NCBI GenBank assembly: GCA_937893735.1
Contig: CALBGD010000097.1
Location: 1 to 6,201 of the forward strand
Direction: 5' to 3'
DNA: 6,201 nucleotides
Source of the DNA: an uncultured Clostridia bacterium
GTDB taxonomy: Bacteria > Bacillota > Clostridia > Oscillospirales > Ruminococcaceae
Shown: piece after piece, positions 1-5,689 of the stretch
Layout: every line of letters starts with the position of its first letter
How positions within the stretch are numbered: the first letter of the stretch is position 1
Position numbers and translations under genes: made by a program
Notes under the pieces: generated by a model
Told to the model about the DNA's origin: nothing
The model's input: the letters and a program-made list of their open reading frames with translations, nothing else
Databases searched by the model: none

Positions 1-1855
1 CTCGATAACCGTGGAGATAAAGCGCGGCGGCATATCCTACCTTCGTGTGACGGACGACGGCTGCGGCATTTCCTATGAGGATATCCCCACGGCGTTCATG
101 CGCCATGCCACAAGCAAGGTCTACACGCAGGACGACCTCGACAGCATAAATACGCTCGGATTCCGCGGCGAGGCTCTCGCTTCCGTGTGCGCCGTCAGCC
201 GCGTGGAACTGCTCACAAAGCAGCGCGAGGACAAGTTAGGCAGCATTTACCGGATAGAGGGCGGCGAGCCGCTGGAATACGACCGCGCCGGCTGCGCGGA
301 CGGAACCACAATAATAATCCGCGATATTTTCTTTAACACCCCGGCGCGGCTGAAATTCCTGAAAAAGGACGTAACCGAGGGGAACTACTGCGCCGCAGTT
401 ATCGAGAAGCTGGCGCTCAGCCACCCGCAGATCTCGTTCAGATTTATCCGGGACGGCAGGCAGACAATGCTCTCCAGCGGCGACGGCGAGTATTACAGCG
501 CGGTGTACGCGGTGTTCGGAAAGCAGTTCGCGGCGGGGCTTATCCCGGTGGAGAACGTTTATCAGAACACGGCGGTAACGGGCTTCGTTTCCTCGCCGCT
601 GTTCACCCGGGCGAACCGCTCCATGCAGAATTTCTTTGTCAACGGAAGAAGCGTGAAGAGCCCGCTGTGCTGCGCGGCTCTTGAAGAGGCGTTCCGCAAC
701 ACCATCATGGTGGGGAAGTTCCCGTCCTGCGTGCTGTGCGTGAATACCGACCCGGCGCAGGTGGATGCGAATATCCACCCGACCAAGACGGAGGTGCGCT
801 TCACCAACGAGAAGCAGGTGTTCGACGCGGTGTATTTCGCGGTGAAGAACGCGCTGATGGGCTATGACGAGAGCCGCGAGATAAAGCTCACTCCCGCCCA
901 GCCGCATAACACTTCCGAGCCGGAGCGCGCCCGCGCTGTCGAGCCGCAGAGGACCGCCTCCGCAGAGGTGATAGAGGAGCCGCCTAAAACGCTCCCGATA
1001 CCCTCCGGCAGAGATACGGTGATCTACCCGCAGACAGTCCCGGAGCCGCCGAAATTCACGCTGCGGCAGGAGAATCCGTTCCGCATGAAAACGGAAGCTC
1101 CCACAGCGGAGCAGACGTTTATTCCGGAGCTCCAGCCGGCGAAAAAGCCGGAGCCGAAGGAAACTCCGCTTGCGGAACTTCCGGGATTTGCGTTCCTGTC
1201 AGAAAAATCCTTTGAAAAGAAGCCAAAGCCCGAGCCGGAGCCGCAAACCCAGCCCGAGCAGAGCACCGCGGTTCTCACCGGGGAGAAGCCGAAAGAGCAG
1301 ATACGCATAGTTGGCGAGCTTTTCAAGACCTACATCGTCTGCGAGAGCGCGGACAGCATGATACTTATTGACAAGCACGCGGCGCATGAGCGCGTGAACT
1401 TTGAGAAGCTGAAATCGCGTTTCGACAGCTCCGCGCAGTATATAGCCCCGGTGGACGTTTACCTCACGCCGGAGGAGTACAACGGTCTTTCCGAGTATGC
1501 GCCGAAGCTTGCGGAGATAGGCATACTCATGGAATTCTCGGACGGAAAGGCGACAGTCACCGGGCTTCCGCAGATGCTGGATCAGTCCTCCGCCGCAGAG
1601 GTCATCGGCGAGATAGCCAAGCTGATAGTCAACGGAAACACCAACGCGGAGGGTCAGCTCTTTGACGATATGCTCCACACGGTTGCCTGCAAGGCTTCTA
1701 TCCGCGGAAACGAGGACAACAATATTCTGGAGCTTCAGGTGCTGGCGCAGGAGGTTTTCAATAACCCCGCGATACGTTTTTGCCCGCACGGCAGACCGGT
1801 CATGACCCAGATTTCCAAGAAACAGATAGAGCGGTATTTCGGCAGAGTCACCTGA
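1..1855 (+). CDS. mutL: DNA mismatch repair protein MutL, 5'-truncated by the window edge
   Basis: MutL couples mismatch recognition by MutS to strand processing in the cytoplasm. It is a dimeric GHKL-type ATPase with, in organisms lacking MutH, a C-terminal metal-dependent endonuclease. The reading frame is open from base 2; comparison with E. coli MutL suggests roughly 40 N-terminal residues are missing, including ATPase motif I. Visible ATPase motifs are DDGCGI (53-70) and ATSK followed by GFRGEAL (158-178), then FNTPAR near 332-349. The transducer domain ends near base 870. A Pro/Glu/Lys-rich linker of about 135 residues follows (about 884-1294). The C-terminal domain opens with EQIRIVGELF and carries the endonuclease signature DKHAAHERVNFE (1370-1405, family form D-x-H-A-x2-E-x4-E), ACKAS (1685-1699) and the metal-site motif CPHGRP (1781-1798). 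This predicts an active nicking MutL. The stop is TGA. In related genomes mutS commonly lies upstream; that is outside the window. Confidence 0.97.
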   Translation, partial: SITVEIKRGGISYLRVTDDGCGISYEDIPTAFMRHATSKVYTQDDLDSINTLGFRGEALASVCAVSRVELLTKQREDKLGSIYRIEGGEPLEYDRAGCADGTTIIIRDIFFNTPARLKFLKKDVTEGNYCAAVIEKLALSHPQISFRFIRDGRQTMLSSGDGEYYSAVYAVFGKQFAAGLIPVENVYQNTAVTGFVSSPLFTRANRSMQNFFVNGRSVKSPLCCAALEEAFRNTIMVGKFPSCVLCVNTDPAQVDANIHPTKTEVRFTNEKQVFDAVYFAVKNALMGYDESREIKLTPAQPHNTSEPERARAVEPQRTASAEVIEEPPKTLPIPSGRDTVIYPQTVPEPPKFTLRQENPFRMKTEAPTAEQTFIPELQPAKKPEPKETPLAELPGFAFLSEKSFEKKPKPEPEPQTQPEQSTAVLTGEKPKEQIRIVGELFKTYIVCESADSMILIDKHAAHERVNFEKLKSRFDSSAQYIAPVDVYLTPEEYNGLSEYAPKLAEIGILMEFSDGKATVTGLPQMLDQSSAAEVIGEIAKLIVNGNTNAEGQLFDDMLHTVACKASIRGNEDNNILELQVLAQEVFNNPAIRFCPHGRPVMTQISKKQIERYFGRVT

Positions 1856-1868
1856 CGATTGCCGGACA

Positions 1869-1874
1869 GGGAGG
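1869..1874 (+). promoter_or_regulatory. Shine-Dalgarno of miaA
   Basis: GGGAGG lies 4 bases before the ATG at 1879. It decides the miaA start against an in-frame ATG at 1780, which lies inside mutL and would place about 33 unrelated residues ahead of the P-loop. Confidence 0.8.
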
Positions 1875-1878
1875 CAGT

Positions 1879-2808
1879 ATGAACAAGATAATAGTTGTCA
1901 GCGGACCTACCGCCTCCGGAAAAACGGCGCTTGCGGTGGAGCTTGCGAAGCGCTATGACGGAGAGGTCATTTCCGCCGACAGTATGCAGATATACACCGA
2001 TATGGACATTGCAAGCGCAAAGGCGACTCCGGAGGAACAGCAGGAGATCCCGCACCACCTGATGGATTTCCTTGACCCGTCCGAGAGCTTTTCAGTCGCC
2101 GACTGGGTGAAGCTTGCTGGAGAGCGCGCCGACGATATACTGCGCCGTGGGAAAACTCCGGTGATATGCGGAGGGACAGGGCTTTATATCTCATCGTTCG
2201 TGGATAACCTCCAGTTTGACGACTCCGTGTGCGACTACGAGTTCCGCGAAGAAATGCGCAGATTCGCAGAGGAAAACGGAGCGGCGGCGCTGCTTGAAAA
2301 GCTCCGGGAGATAGACCCGGAAACCGCCGCGGAGCTCCACGAAAACAACGTCCCGAGGGTCATTCGCGCACTTGAGGTCTACAAGACCACCGGTCACACC
2401 ATCGCGCAGGCGAAGCGCGCCTCCCGCGGTACGCCGTCGCCGTATCAGTTCATTCTGCTGACGCTTGATTTCGAGGAGCGTTCGCAGCTCCACGACAGGA
2501 TAAACCGCCGCGTTGACCAGATGATGGCGCAAGGTCTGGAGCAGGAGGCGCGCTCCTGCTTTGAACAGCCGAACCGTCCGACGGCGGCTCAGGCGATAGG
2601 CTGTAAGGAGCTATACCCGTATTTTCGGGGCGAGAGAACGCTTGAAGAGTGCGTTGAAGAACTGAAGCTCCGCACAAGACAGTATGCAAAAAGGCAGCTT
2701 GTGTGGTTCCGCCGCGATAAAAGATTCCACAGGATAGTTGTGCGCCCCTGCGACAGCTTTGATGATATTCTTGCAAAGGCAGTCGATATCATTGAAAGTG
2801 AAAAATAA
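1879..2808 (+). CDS. miaA: tRNA dimethylallyltransferase MiaA
   Basis: MiaA transfers a dimethylallyl group from DMAPP to N6 of adenosine 37 in tRNAs reading codons that start with U. This gives i6A, which MiaB can later thiomethylate, and it supports frame maintenance. The 309-residue product has the usual family length. It shows the P-loop GPTASGKT at residues 9-16, SADSMQIY (32-39) holding the catalytic-region Asp34 and Ser35, IPHHLMD (57-63), GGTGLY (98-103), and the C-terminal tRNA-binding signature RTRQYAKRQLVWFRRD (265-280), where the more usual Thr of QLTWF is Val. The common MDIGTAK segment reads MDIASAK here; both look like tolerated variation. It starts 23 bases after the mutL stop and is probably co-transcribed with it. 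A terminator-like hairpin follows the stop. The mutL-miaA-hfq order recurs in many bacteria. Confidence 0.97.
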   Translation: MNKIIVVSGPTASGKTALAVELAKRYDGEVISADSMQIYTDMDIASAKATPEEQQEIPHHLMDFLDPSESFSVADWVKLAGERADDILRRGKTPVICGGTGLYISSFVDNLQFDDSVCDYEFREEMRRFAEENGAAALLEKLREIDPETAAELHENNVPRVIRALEVYKTTGHTIAQAKRASRGTPSPYQFILLTLDFEERSQLHDRINRRVDQMMAQGLEQEARSCFEQPNRPTAAQAIGCKELYPYFRGERTLEECVEELKLRTRQYAKRQLVWFRRDKRFHRIVVRPCDSFDDILAKAVDIIESEK

Positions 2809-2833
2809 CGCAGGAAATATACAGTATATGGAT

Positions 2834-2860
2834 AAAACCCGGGAATCATTCCGGATTTTT
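2834..2860 (+). terminator. Probable Rho-independent terminator after miaA
   Basis: A 6-bp stem, CCGGGA (2839-2844) with TTCCGG (2849-2854, one G-U pair), closes an ATCA loop. Beyond one C/A mismatch the A run at 2834-2837 can pair with the T run at 2856-2860. The hairpin is immediately followed by TTTTT and lies 25 bases after the miaA stop. It would close the mutL-miaA transcript, though readthrough into hfq is possible because the stem is short. Confidence 0.65.
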
Positions 2861-2871
2861 ATGAATAATAG

Positions 2872-2930
2872 AAATTTTTTTCGTTAATTTCCTAAAAAAT
2901 TTTGAAAATTATATAGCTTTTTTTGAAAAA
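2872..2930 (+). other. AT-rich tract upstream of the hfq promoter (possible UP element or bent DNA)
   Basis: This stretch is nearly all A and T and holds a series of homopolymer tracts: T7 at 2875-2881, A6T4 at 2894-2903, AAAATT at 2905-2910, T7 at 2918-2924 and A5 at 2926-2930. It sits just upstream of the proposed -10 element, where UP elements bind the RNA polymerase alpha C-terminal domain and where A-tracts can bend DNA. The A6 and T7 runs could also form a weak A/U hairpin as a second terminator. The base composition is directly visible; the function is inference. Confidence 0.4.
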
Positions 2931-2933
2931 GTA

Positions 2934-2942
2934 TGCTATACT
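2934..2942 (+). promoter_or_regulatory. Extended -10 promoter for hfq and the downstream division genes
   Basis: TGCTATACT matches the extended -10 form TG-N-TATAAT with one mismatch. No good -35 lies 16-18 bases upstream, which extended -10 promoters tolerate, and the AT-rich tract could compensate. Transcription would start near 2949, giving a leader of about 100 nt. An alternative pair is TTGAAA (2923-2928) with TATATA (2947-2952) at 18-base spacing, which would start about 10 bases later. Both are consistent with a sigma-A promoter in this gap. Confidence 0.55.
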
Positions 2943-2963
2943 AGTCTATATAGGAATAGCTAT

Positions 2964-3014
2964 GCGTGTTTTGCGATGCGCAGTTCCTGACACGCCGGCA
3001 GGGGAATGCCGGCG
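2964..3014 (+). promoter_or_regulatory. Structured 5' leader of hfq with competing hairpins
   Basis: CGCCGGCA (2993-3000) and TGCCGGCG (3007-3014) form a perfect 8-bp stem with a GGGGAA loop. Upstream, GCGTGT (2964-2969) pairs with ACACGC (2990-2995), enclosing a small hairpin TGCG/CGCA (2972-2975 with 2979-2982). The 6-bp stem and the 8-bp stem share bases 2993-2995, so they cannot both form completely. No T-run follows the strong hairpin, so it is not a terminator. It does not match any riboswitch class that I recognise. A role in mRNA stability or translational control is inference. Confidence 0.45.
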
Positions 3015-3031
3015 GCGTATCATTTGCAGAC

Positions 3032-3038
3032 AGAGAGA
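3032..3038 (+). promoter_or_regulatory. (AG)3A motif next to the hfq ribosome-binding site, possible Hfq autoregulatory site
   Basis: AGAGAGA lies unpaired between the leader hairpin and the hfq Shine-Dalgarno. The distal face of B. subtilis Hfq is known to bind (AG)3A RNA, and E. coli Hfq represses its own mRNA through the leader. Bound Hfq here would touch the ribosome-binding site. Purine-rich stretches before start codons are common, so chance is a real alternative. Confidence 0.35.
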
Positions 3039-3046
3039 AAAGGTGA
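3039..3046 (+). promoter_or_regulatory. Shine-Dalgarno of hfq
   Basis: AAAGGTGA ends 5 bases before the ATG at 3052. It selects this start over an in-frame ATG at 2962, which would add 30 residues not expected in an Hfq protein. Confidence 0.8.
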
Positions 3047-3051
3047 TTCAA

Positions 3052-3297
3052 ATGGCAAAAGACATTAACCTTCAGGACGTTTTCCTTAATCAGGCCAGAA
3101 AAGACAGGATCCCCGTTACGATCTATATTACCAACGGATTCCAGTTCAAGGGCGTAGTTAAGGGATTCGATAATTATACGGTGATTCTTGATACCGACGG
3201 AAAGCAGAACCTTATTTATAAGCACGCTATCTCCACTATCACACCGCTCAAGCCCATTTCCATTCTTGACGCCTACGAAAAGGCTGAAGAAGAGTAA
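3052..3297 (+). CDS. hfq: RNA chaperone Hfq
   Basis: Hfq is an Sm-like protein that forms a hexameric ring, binds small RNAs and mRNAs, and promotes their pairing and stability. The 81-residue product has the Gram-positive size. Residues 6-16 ([11 protein letters not shown]) form the N-terminal helix with proximal-site Gln8. Sm1 covers about 22-46 with NGFQF (28-32), the distal-face form typical of Gram-positives rather than the NGIKL of E. coli, and FDNYTV at 39-44. Sm2 carries YKHAIST (56-62), the U-binding proximal motif. The rim holds Arg16, Lys17 and Arg19. The C-terminus is short and acidic (ends EKAEEE), with no long disordered tail. The gene has its own promoter and leader. Its TAA stop overlaps the ATG of the next gene by one base, so translation of the two is probably coupled. 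Arg codons here are AGA and AGG, unlike mutL, consistent with high expression. Confidence 0.97.
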   Translation: MAKDINLQDVFLNQARKDRIPVTIYITNGFQFKGVVKGFDNYTVILDTDGKQNLIYKHAISTITPLKPISILDAYEKAEEE

Positions 3298-4517
3298 TGG
3301 AATCCCGGTGGACGTCTATAATAATCCTCATGCTGTCGCTGTTCGTGGTGATCTTTTTTCTGGGACAGGCTTTCTTTTCCGGAAACGAGAAAGTAGTGAC
3401 CGAGACCGCGTTTACGTACAGCATGACCGAGGACGTTCCGTTTGAGGGAGTGTTCCTCAGAGATGAAACGGTGGTTTACAGCAGCGGCAGCGGAGTTATA
3501 GATTACGAACATTCCGACGGCTCAAAGGTCGGAAAGAGCTCGGTCATTGCAAGGCGCTACCGCAGCGAGCTCGACATTGAGCGCCGCCGCGAGATCGAAA
3601 AGATAAACGAGCAGATAAGTGTCCTCACCGACGCGCAGAAGCTCGCCGGAACCGACAATAATCAGCTTGAGAACATCACAAACCAGATAAACGAGCGGCA
3701 TTCGCTCATTCTTGAAAACCTGATAAGCGGTGATTACTCCGCAGCACAGGACATGGAAAATGCGCTGCTCGGCGTACTCTCCAAGCGCGAGATATCCCGC
3801 GGGGACGTGGACAGCTACGAGGCGAAGATAGCTTCGCTCCAGAGCCGTGCGGCTGAGCTGGAGGCGCTTCTTTCCGGCGATGTGGAGAACATCTATGCGG
3901 ACGGCACGGGCTATTTCGTCAGCGGCGTTGACGGCTATGAAACAAGGCTCACCCTTGTTGATTCGGCTGATATCACCGCTGAGCAGATACAGGATATCCT
4001 GAAAAAGCCGAATCTCGGCGGAAGTCCGAGCGCAGTAGGCAAGCTTATCGCCGATTACCGCTGGCGCGTAGCCGCCGTGATAGACAGCGAGCAGCTCTTT
4101 GGCTGTTACGAAGGCGGTCAGGTGACTCTCCGCGTAAAGAACGATCCGACTCCCATCGAGGCTGAGATAATTTCGATAACTGATACTGGTCGAGGCGACG
4201 GAACAGCGGTTTATGTGTTTGAGTGCGCAACGCTGACATCAACGGTTGCTTCCGGCAGAACGGCGCAGTTCAAGTACATTGTCAACAGCTACGGCGGTCT
4301 GAGGGTTTCAAGGAGCGCGATACGCTATAACGACGATGGAGAACGCGGCGTATTTGTCGTACAGAGCGGCAAGCTCGTGTTCAGGAAGATCGATGTTGAG
4401 TATTGGGACGACGATTACATCATATGCCAGTCAACGGCGGACGATGGATATTTGAAGCTGTACGATAAAATAGTAACAGAAGGCAAGGATTTGTATGCAG
4501 GAAAAGTTGTTGAGTAA
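3297..4517 (+). CDS. HlyD/membrane-fusion-like single-pass membrane protein
   Basis: The 406-residue protein has a short N-terminal tail, one membrane segment at about residues 8-27 and a large predicted extracellular part. Its architecture resembles HlyD-type adaptors. A lipoyl-like half motif (GSGVIDYEHSDGSKVGK, 64-80) precedes a charged helical, coiled-coil-like region (about 88-193), followed by the second half motif (DGTGYFVSGVDGYE, 202-215) and beta-rich sequence to the end. Classical HlyD proteins link an inner-membrane transporter to an outer-membrane channel, but no transporter gene is nearby and a Firmicute usually lacks an outer membrane. Similar proteins, usually labelled HlyD-like or hypothetical, occur before ylmE-sepF in other Clostridia (from memory), which suggests an envelope or division role; this is inference. 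The start overlaps the hfq stop by one base with no good Shine-Dalgarno (AAAAGG lies 13 bases away), so coupling is likely. The last 23 bases overlap ylmE. Confidence 0.8.
   Translation: MESRWTSIIILMLSLFVVIFFLGQAFFSGNEKVVTETAFTYSMTEDVPFEGVFLRDETVVYSSGSGVIDYEHSDGSKVGKSSVIARRYRSELDIERRREIEKINEQISVLTDAQKLAGTDNNQLENITNQINERHSLILENLISGDYSAAQDMENALLGVLSKREISRGDVDSYEAKIASLQSRAAELEALLSGDVENIYADGTGYFVSGVDGYETRLTLVDSADITAEQIQDILKKPNLGGSPSAVGKLIADYRWRVAAVIDSEQLFGCYEGGQVTLRVKNDPTPIEAEIISITDTGRGDGTAVYVFECATLTSTVASGRTAQFKYIVNSYGGLRVSRSAIRYNDDGERGVFVVQSGKLVFRKIDVEYWDDDYIICQSTADDGYLKLYDKIVTEGKDLYAGKVVE
4485..4489 (+). promoter_or_regulatory. Shine-Dalgarno of ylmE inside the upstream gene
   Basis: AAGGA lies 5 bases before the ATG at 4495, within the coding sequence of the HlyD-like gene. 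It supports the overlapping start over an in-frame TTG at 4507. Confidence 0.65.
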
Positions 4518-5211
4518 TACGCAGACCAGCTTTGACGACATAAAAGAAAGCTATGCCGCTATCTGTGAAAACATAGAAAAGGCAAAGTCTGCCGCCGGGC
4601 GCACCGATGATGTGCGGCTCATGGCGGTTACAAAGACCGTAGACCCGGAGCGTATCAATTACGCGATAGGTCTCGGAATTGACCTGCTCGGCGAAAACCG
4701 CGTTCAGGAATTCATGGACAAGCGGGAGCAGTATTCCCCGGCGGAGGTACACTTCATCGGCGGATTACAGACGAACAAGGTCAAGTACATCATTGACAAG
4801 GTATCAATGATCCATTCCGTGGATAATCTGCGGCTTGCCGAGGAGATCAGCAAAAGAGCGGGACAGCACGGTCTGGTCATGGATATTCTCGCTGAAATCA
4901 ACATCGGCGGGGAGGGTACAAAGGGAGGCATCACGCCTGAGAGCACTGGGGAATTCTGCGCTCAGGTCAGGGAGCTTCCGCATATCAGGCTGAGAGGTCT
5001 GATGACGATACCGCCGCCCGGCTGCGGGGAGGACACCTTTGAAGCAATGCAGAGGCTGTTCAATGACCTCCGTGCGGACAAGTCCGTGAACACGGGCGCA
5101 TTTGACACTCTTTCAATGGGAATGTCAGGGGATTACGAAACGGCGGTAAAGCACGGGTCCACAATTGTCCGGATAGGCTCCGGTCTGTTCGGATACAGAA
5201 AATATTTATAA
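4495..5211 (+). CDS. ylmE: YggS/YlmE family pyridoxal-phosphate-binding protein
   Basis: Members of this family (YggS, YlmE, PLPBP) bind pyridoxal 5'-phosphate in an alanine-racemase-like barrel without known enzyme activity. They help keep PLP and amino-acid pools balanced in the cytoplasm. The 238-residue product has family length. The PLP-binding lysine is Lys47 in MAVTKTVD. Other family segments are GENRVQE, HFIGGLQTNKVK, HSVDNLRLAEEI, NIGGEGTKGG, RGLMTIPP and, near the end, the phosphate-binding stretch LSMGMSGDYETA followed by VRIGSGLFGYR. The N-terminus has about ten residues before the first helix, more than E. coli YggS. The start overlaps the upstream gene by 23 bases and has its own Shine-Dalgarno. 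In Bacillus and many Clostridia this gene directly precedes sepF, as it does here with a 15-base gap. The reason for its place in division clusters is not established. Confidence 0.95.
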   Translation: MQEKLLSNTQTSFDDIKESYAAICENIEKAKSAAGRTDDVRLMAVTKTVDPERINYAIGLGIDLLGENRVQEFMDKREQYSPAEVHFIGGLQTNKVKYIIDKVSMIHSVDNLRLAEEISKRAGQHGLVMDILAEINIGGEGTKGGITPESTGEFCAQVRELPHIRLRGLMTIPPPGCGEDTFEAMQRLFNDLRADKSVNTGAFDTLSMGMSGDYETAVKHGSTIVRIGSGLFGYRKYL

Positions 5212-5213
5212 TT

Positions 5214-5220
5214 GGGAGGA
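5214..5220 (+). promoter_or_regulatory. Strong Shine-Dalgarno of sepF
   Basis: GGGAGGA lies 6 bases before the ATG at 5227. It rules out the in-frame TTG at 5212, which would overlap the Shine-Dalgarno and add five residues before the conserved membrane-targeting helix. Confidence 0.85.
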
Positions 5221-5226
5221 AATATC

Positions 5227-5685
5227 ATGAGCTTTAAGTCATGGTTCGCAGGACTGCATCAGGACAACGAATACGAGGACGATCAGGACTACGAGAACGA
5301 GGGCAGCTACGACACATCTTCTTCTGCTGTAACAGAGGAGGAGGCAGCAGCTCCGTCAAGATTCTCTTCACAGAGAAGCGACAAGGTAATCAATATGCAC
5401 AGCAGCAACAGCCTGCGCGGTTCGTCCGTCAAGGTGGTTCAGCCGCTCAAGTATGACGATATCATGAAGGAACCGGTACGCTTCCTGAGAGATAACATGA
5501 GCGTTATCCTCAACCTCGAGAAGGTTGCAAGCGTTGATTCCAGAAAGAGGATCGTTGACTTCATGGCAGGCGTTGTAGCAGCAATTGACGGCAGGATCGT
5601 AAGAGTTGCTGAATGCACATACATCGTTGTTCCCAGCACTGTTGACCTCAGCGGCGACATGATGGAGAACGAGGAGCAGTTCTGA
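5227..5685 (+). CDS. sepF: Cell division protein SepF
   Basis: SepF binds the C-terminal tail of FtsZ, polymerises into rings or arcs and anchors FtsZ to the membrane at the division site, a role shared with FtsA. The 152-residue product has the expected layout. Residues 1-10 (MSFKSWFAGL) form the amphipathic membrane-targeting helix. Residues 11-66 are a variable linker, rich in Asp, Glu and Tyr at first and in Ser later. The SepF core spans about 68-140 with VKVVQPLKYDD, FLRDNMSVILNLEKV, SRKRIVDFMAGVVAAIDGRI and YIVVP. The glycines of DFMAG (115) and IDGRI (122), conserved in the fold, are present. Arg codons are mostly AGA/AGG, and GTT and GCA are frequent, unlike mutL, suggesting high expression. 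It lies 15 bases after ylmE and 4 bases before ylmH, so it is very likely in one operon with both. Confidence 0.95.
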   Translation: MSFKSWFAGLHQDNEYEDDQDYENEGSYDTSSSAVTEEEAAAPSRFSSQRSDKVINMHSSNSLRGSSVKVVQPLKYDDIMKEPVRFLRDNMSVILNLEKVASVDSRKRIVDFMAGVVAAIDGRIVRVAECTYIVVPSTVDLSGDMMENEEQF

Positions 5686-5689
5686 GAAA

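Noticed and set aside
236..907. A 223-codon open frame on the minus strand opposite mutL, and other long minus-strand frames at 1199-1789 and 2450-2776
   Set aside because: These are shadows of GC-rich third positions in mutL and miaA. Their translations are Arg/Leu/His-rich with no recognisable domain, and the plus-strand genes are certain.
1130..1270. Repeated CCGGAG-like units in mutL as a possible DNA repeat element
   Set aside because: They encode the Pro-Glu-Lys-rich flexible linker between the two MutL domains, which is normally variable and low in complexity; the units are irregular.
1370..1405. Lys instead of Gln in the MutL endonuclease motif (DKHA rather than DQHA) as a loss of activity
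   Set aside because: The family motif tolerates other residues at that position, and the metal-binding Asp, His and Glu residues and CPHGRP are intact.
1780..1878. Earlier in-frame ATG for miaA at 1780
   Set aside because: It lies inside mutL and would add 33 residues before the P-loop, while the ATG at 1879 has a clear Shine-Dalgarno and gives the normal N-terminus.
2993..3014. The leader hairpin as a Rho-independent terminator or attenuator
   Set aside because: The stem is strong, but the bases after it (GCGTATCATTTGCAG) contain no T-run.
5207..5212. Perfect TATAAT just before sepF as a separate promoter
   Set aside because: No -35 or extended -10 TG is present, and transcription would start near 5219, cutting through the sepF Shine-Dalgarno. 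The bases are the end of ylmE and its stop codon.
5241..5456. A 71-codon plus-strand frame overlapping sepF in another phase
   Set aside because: It lies wholly within the well-supported sepF gene and its translation shows no recognisable features.
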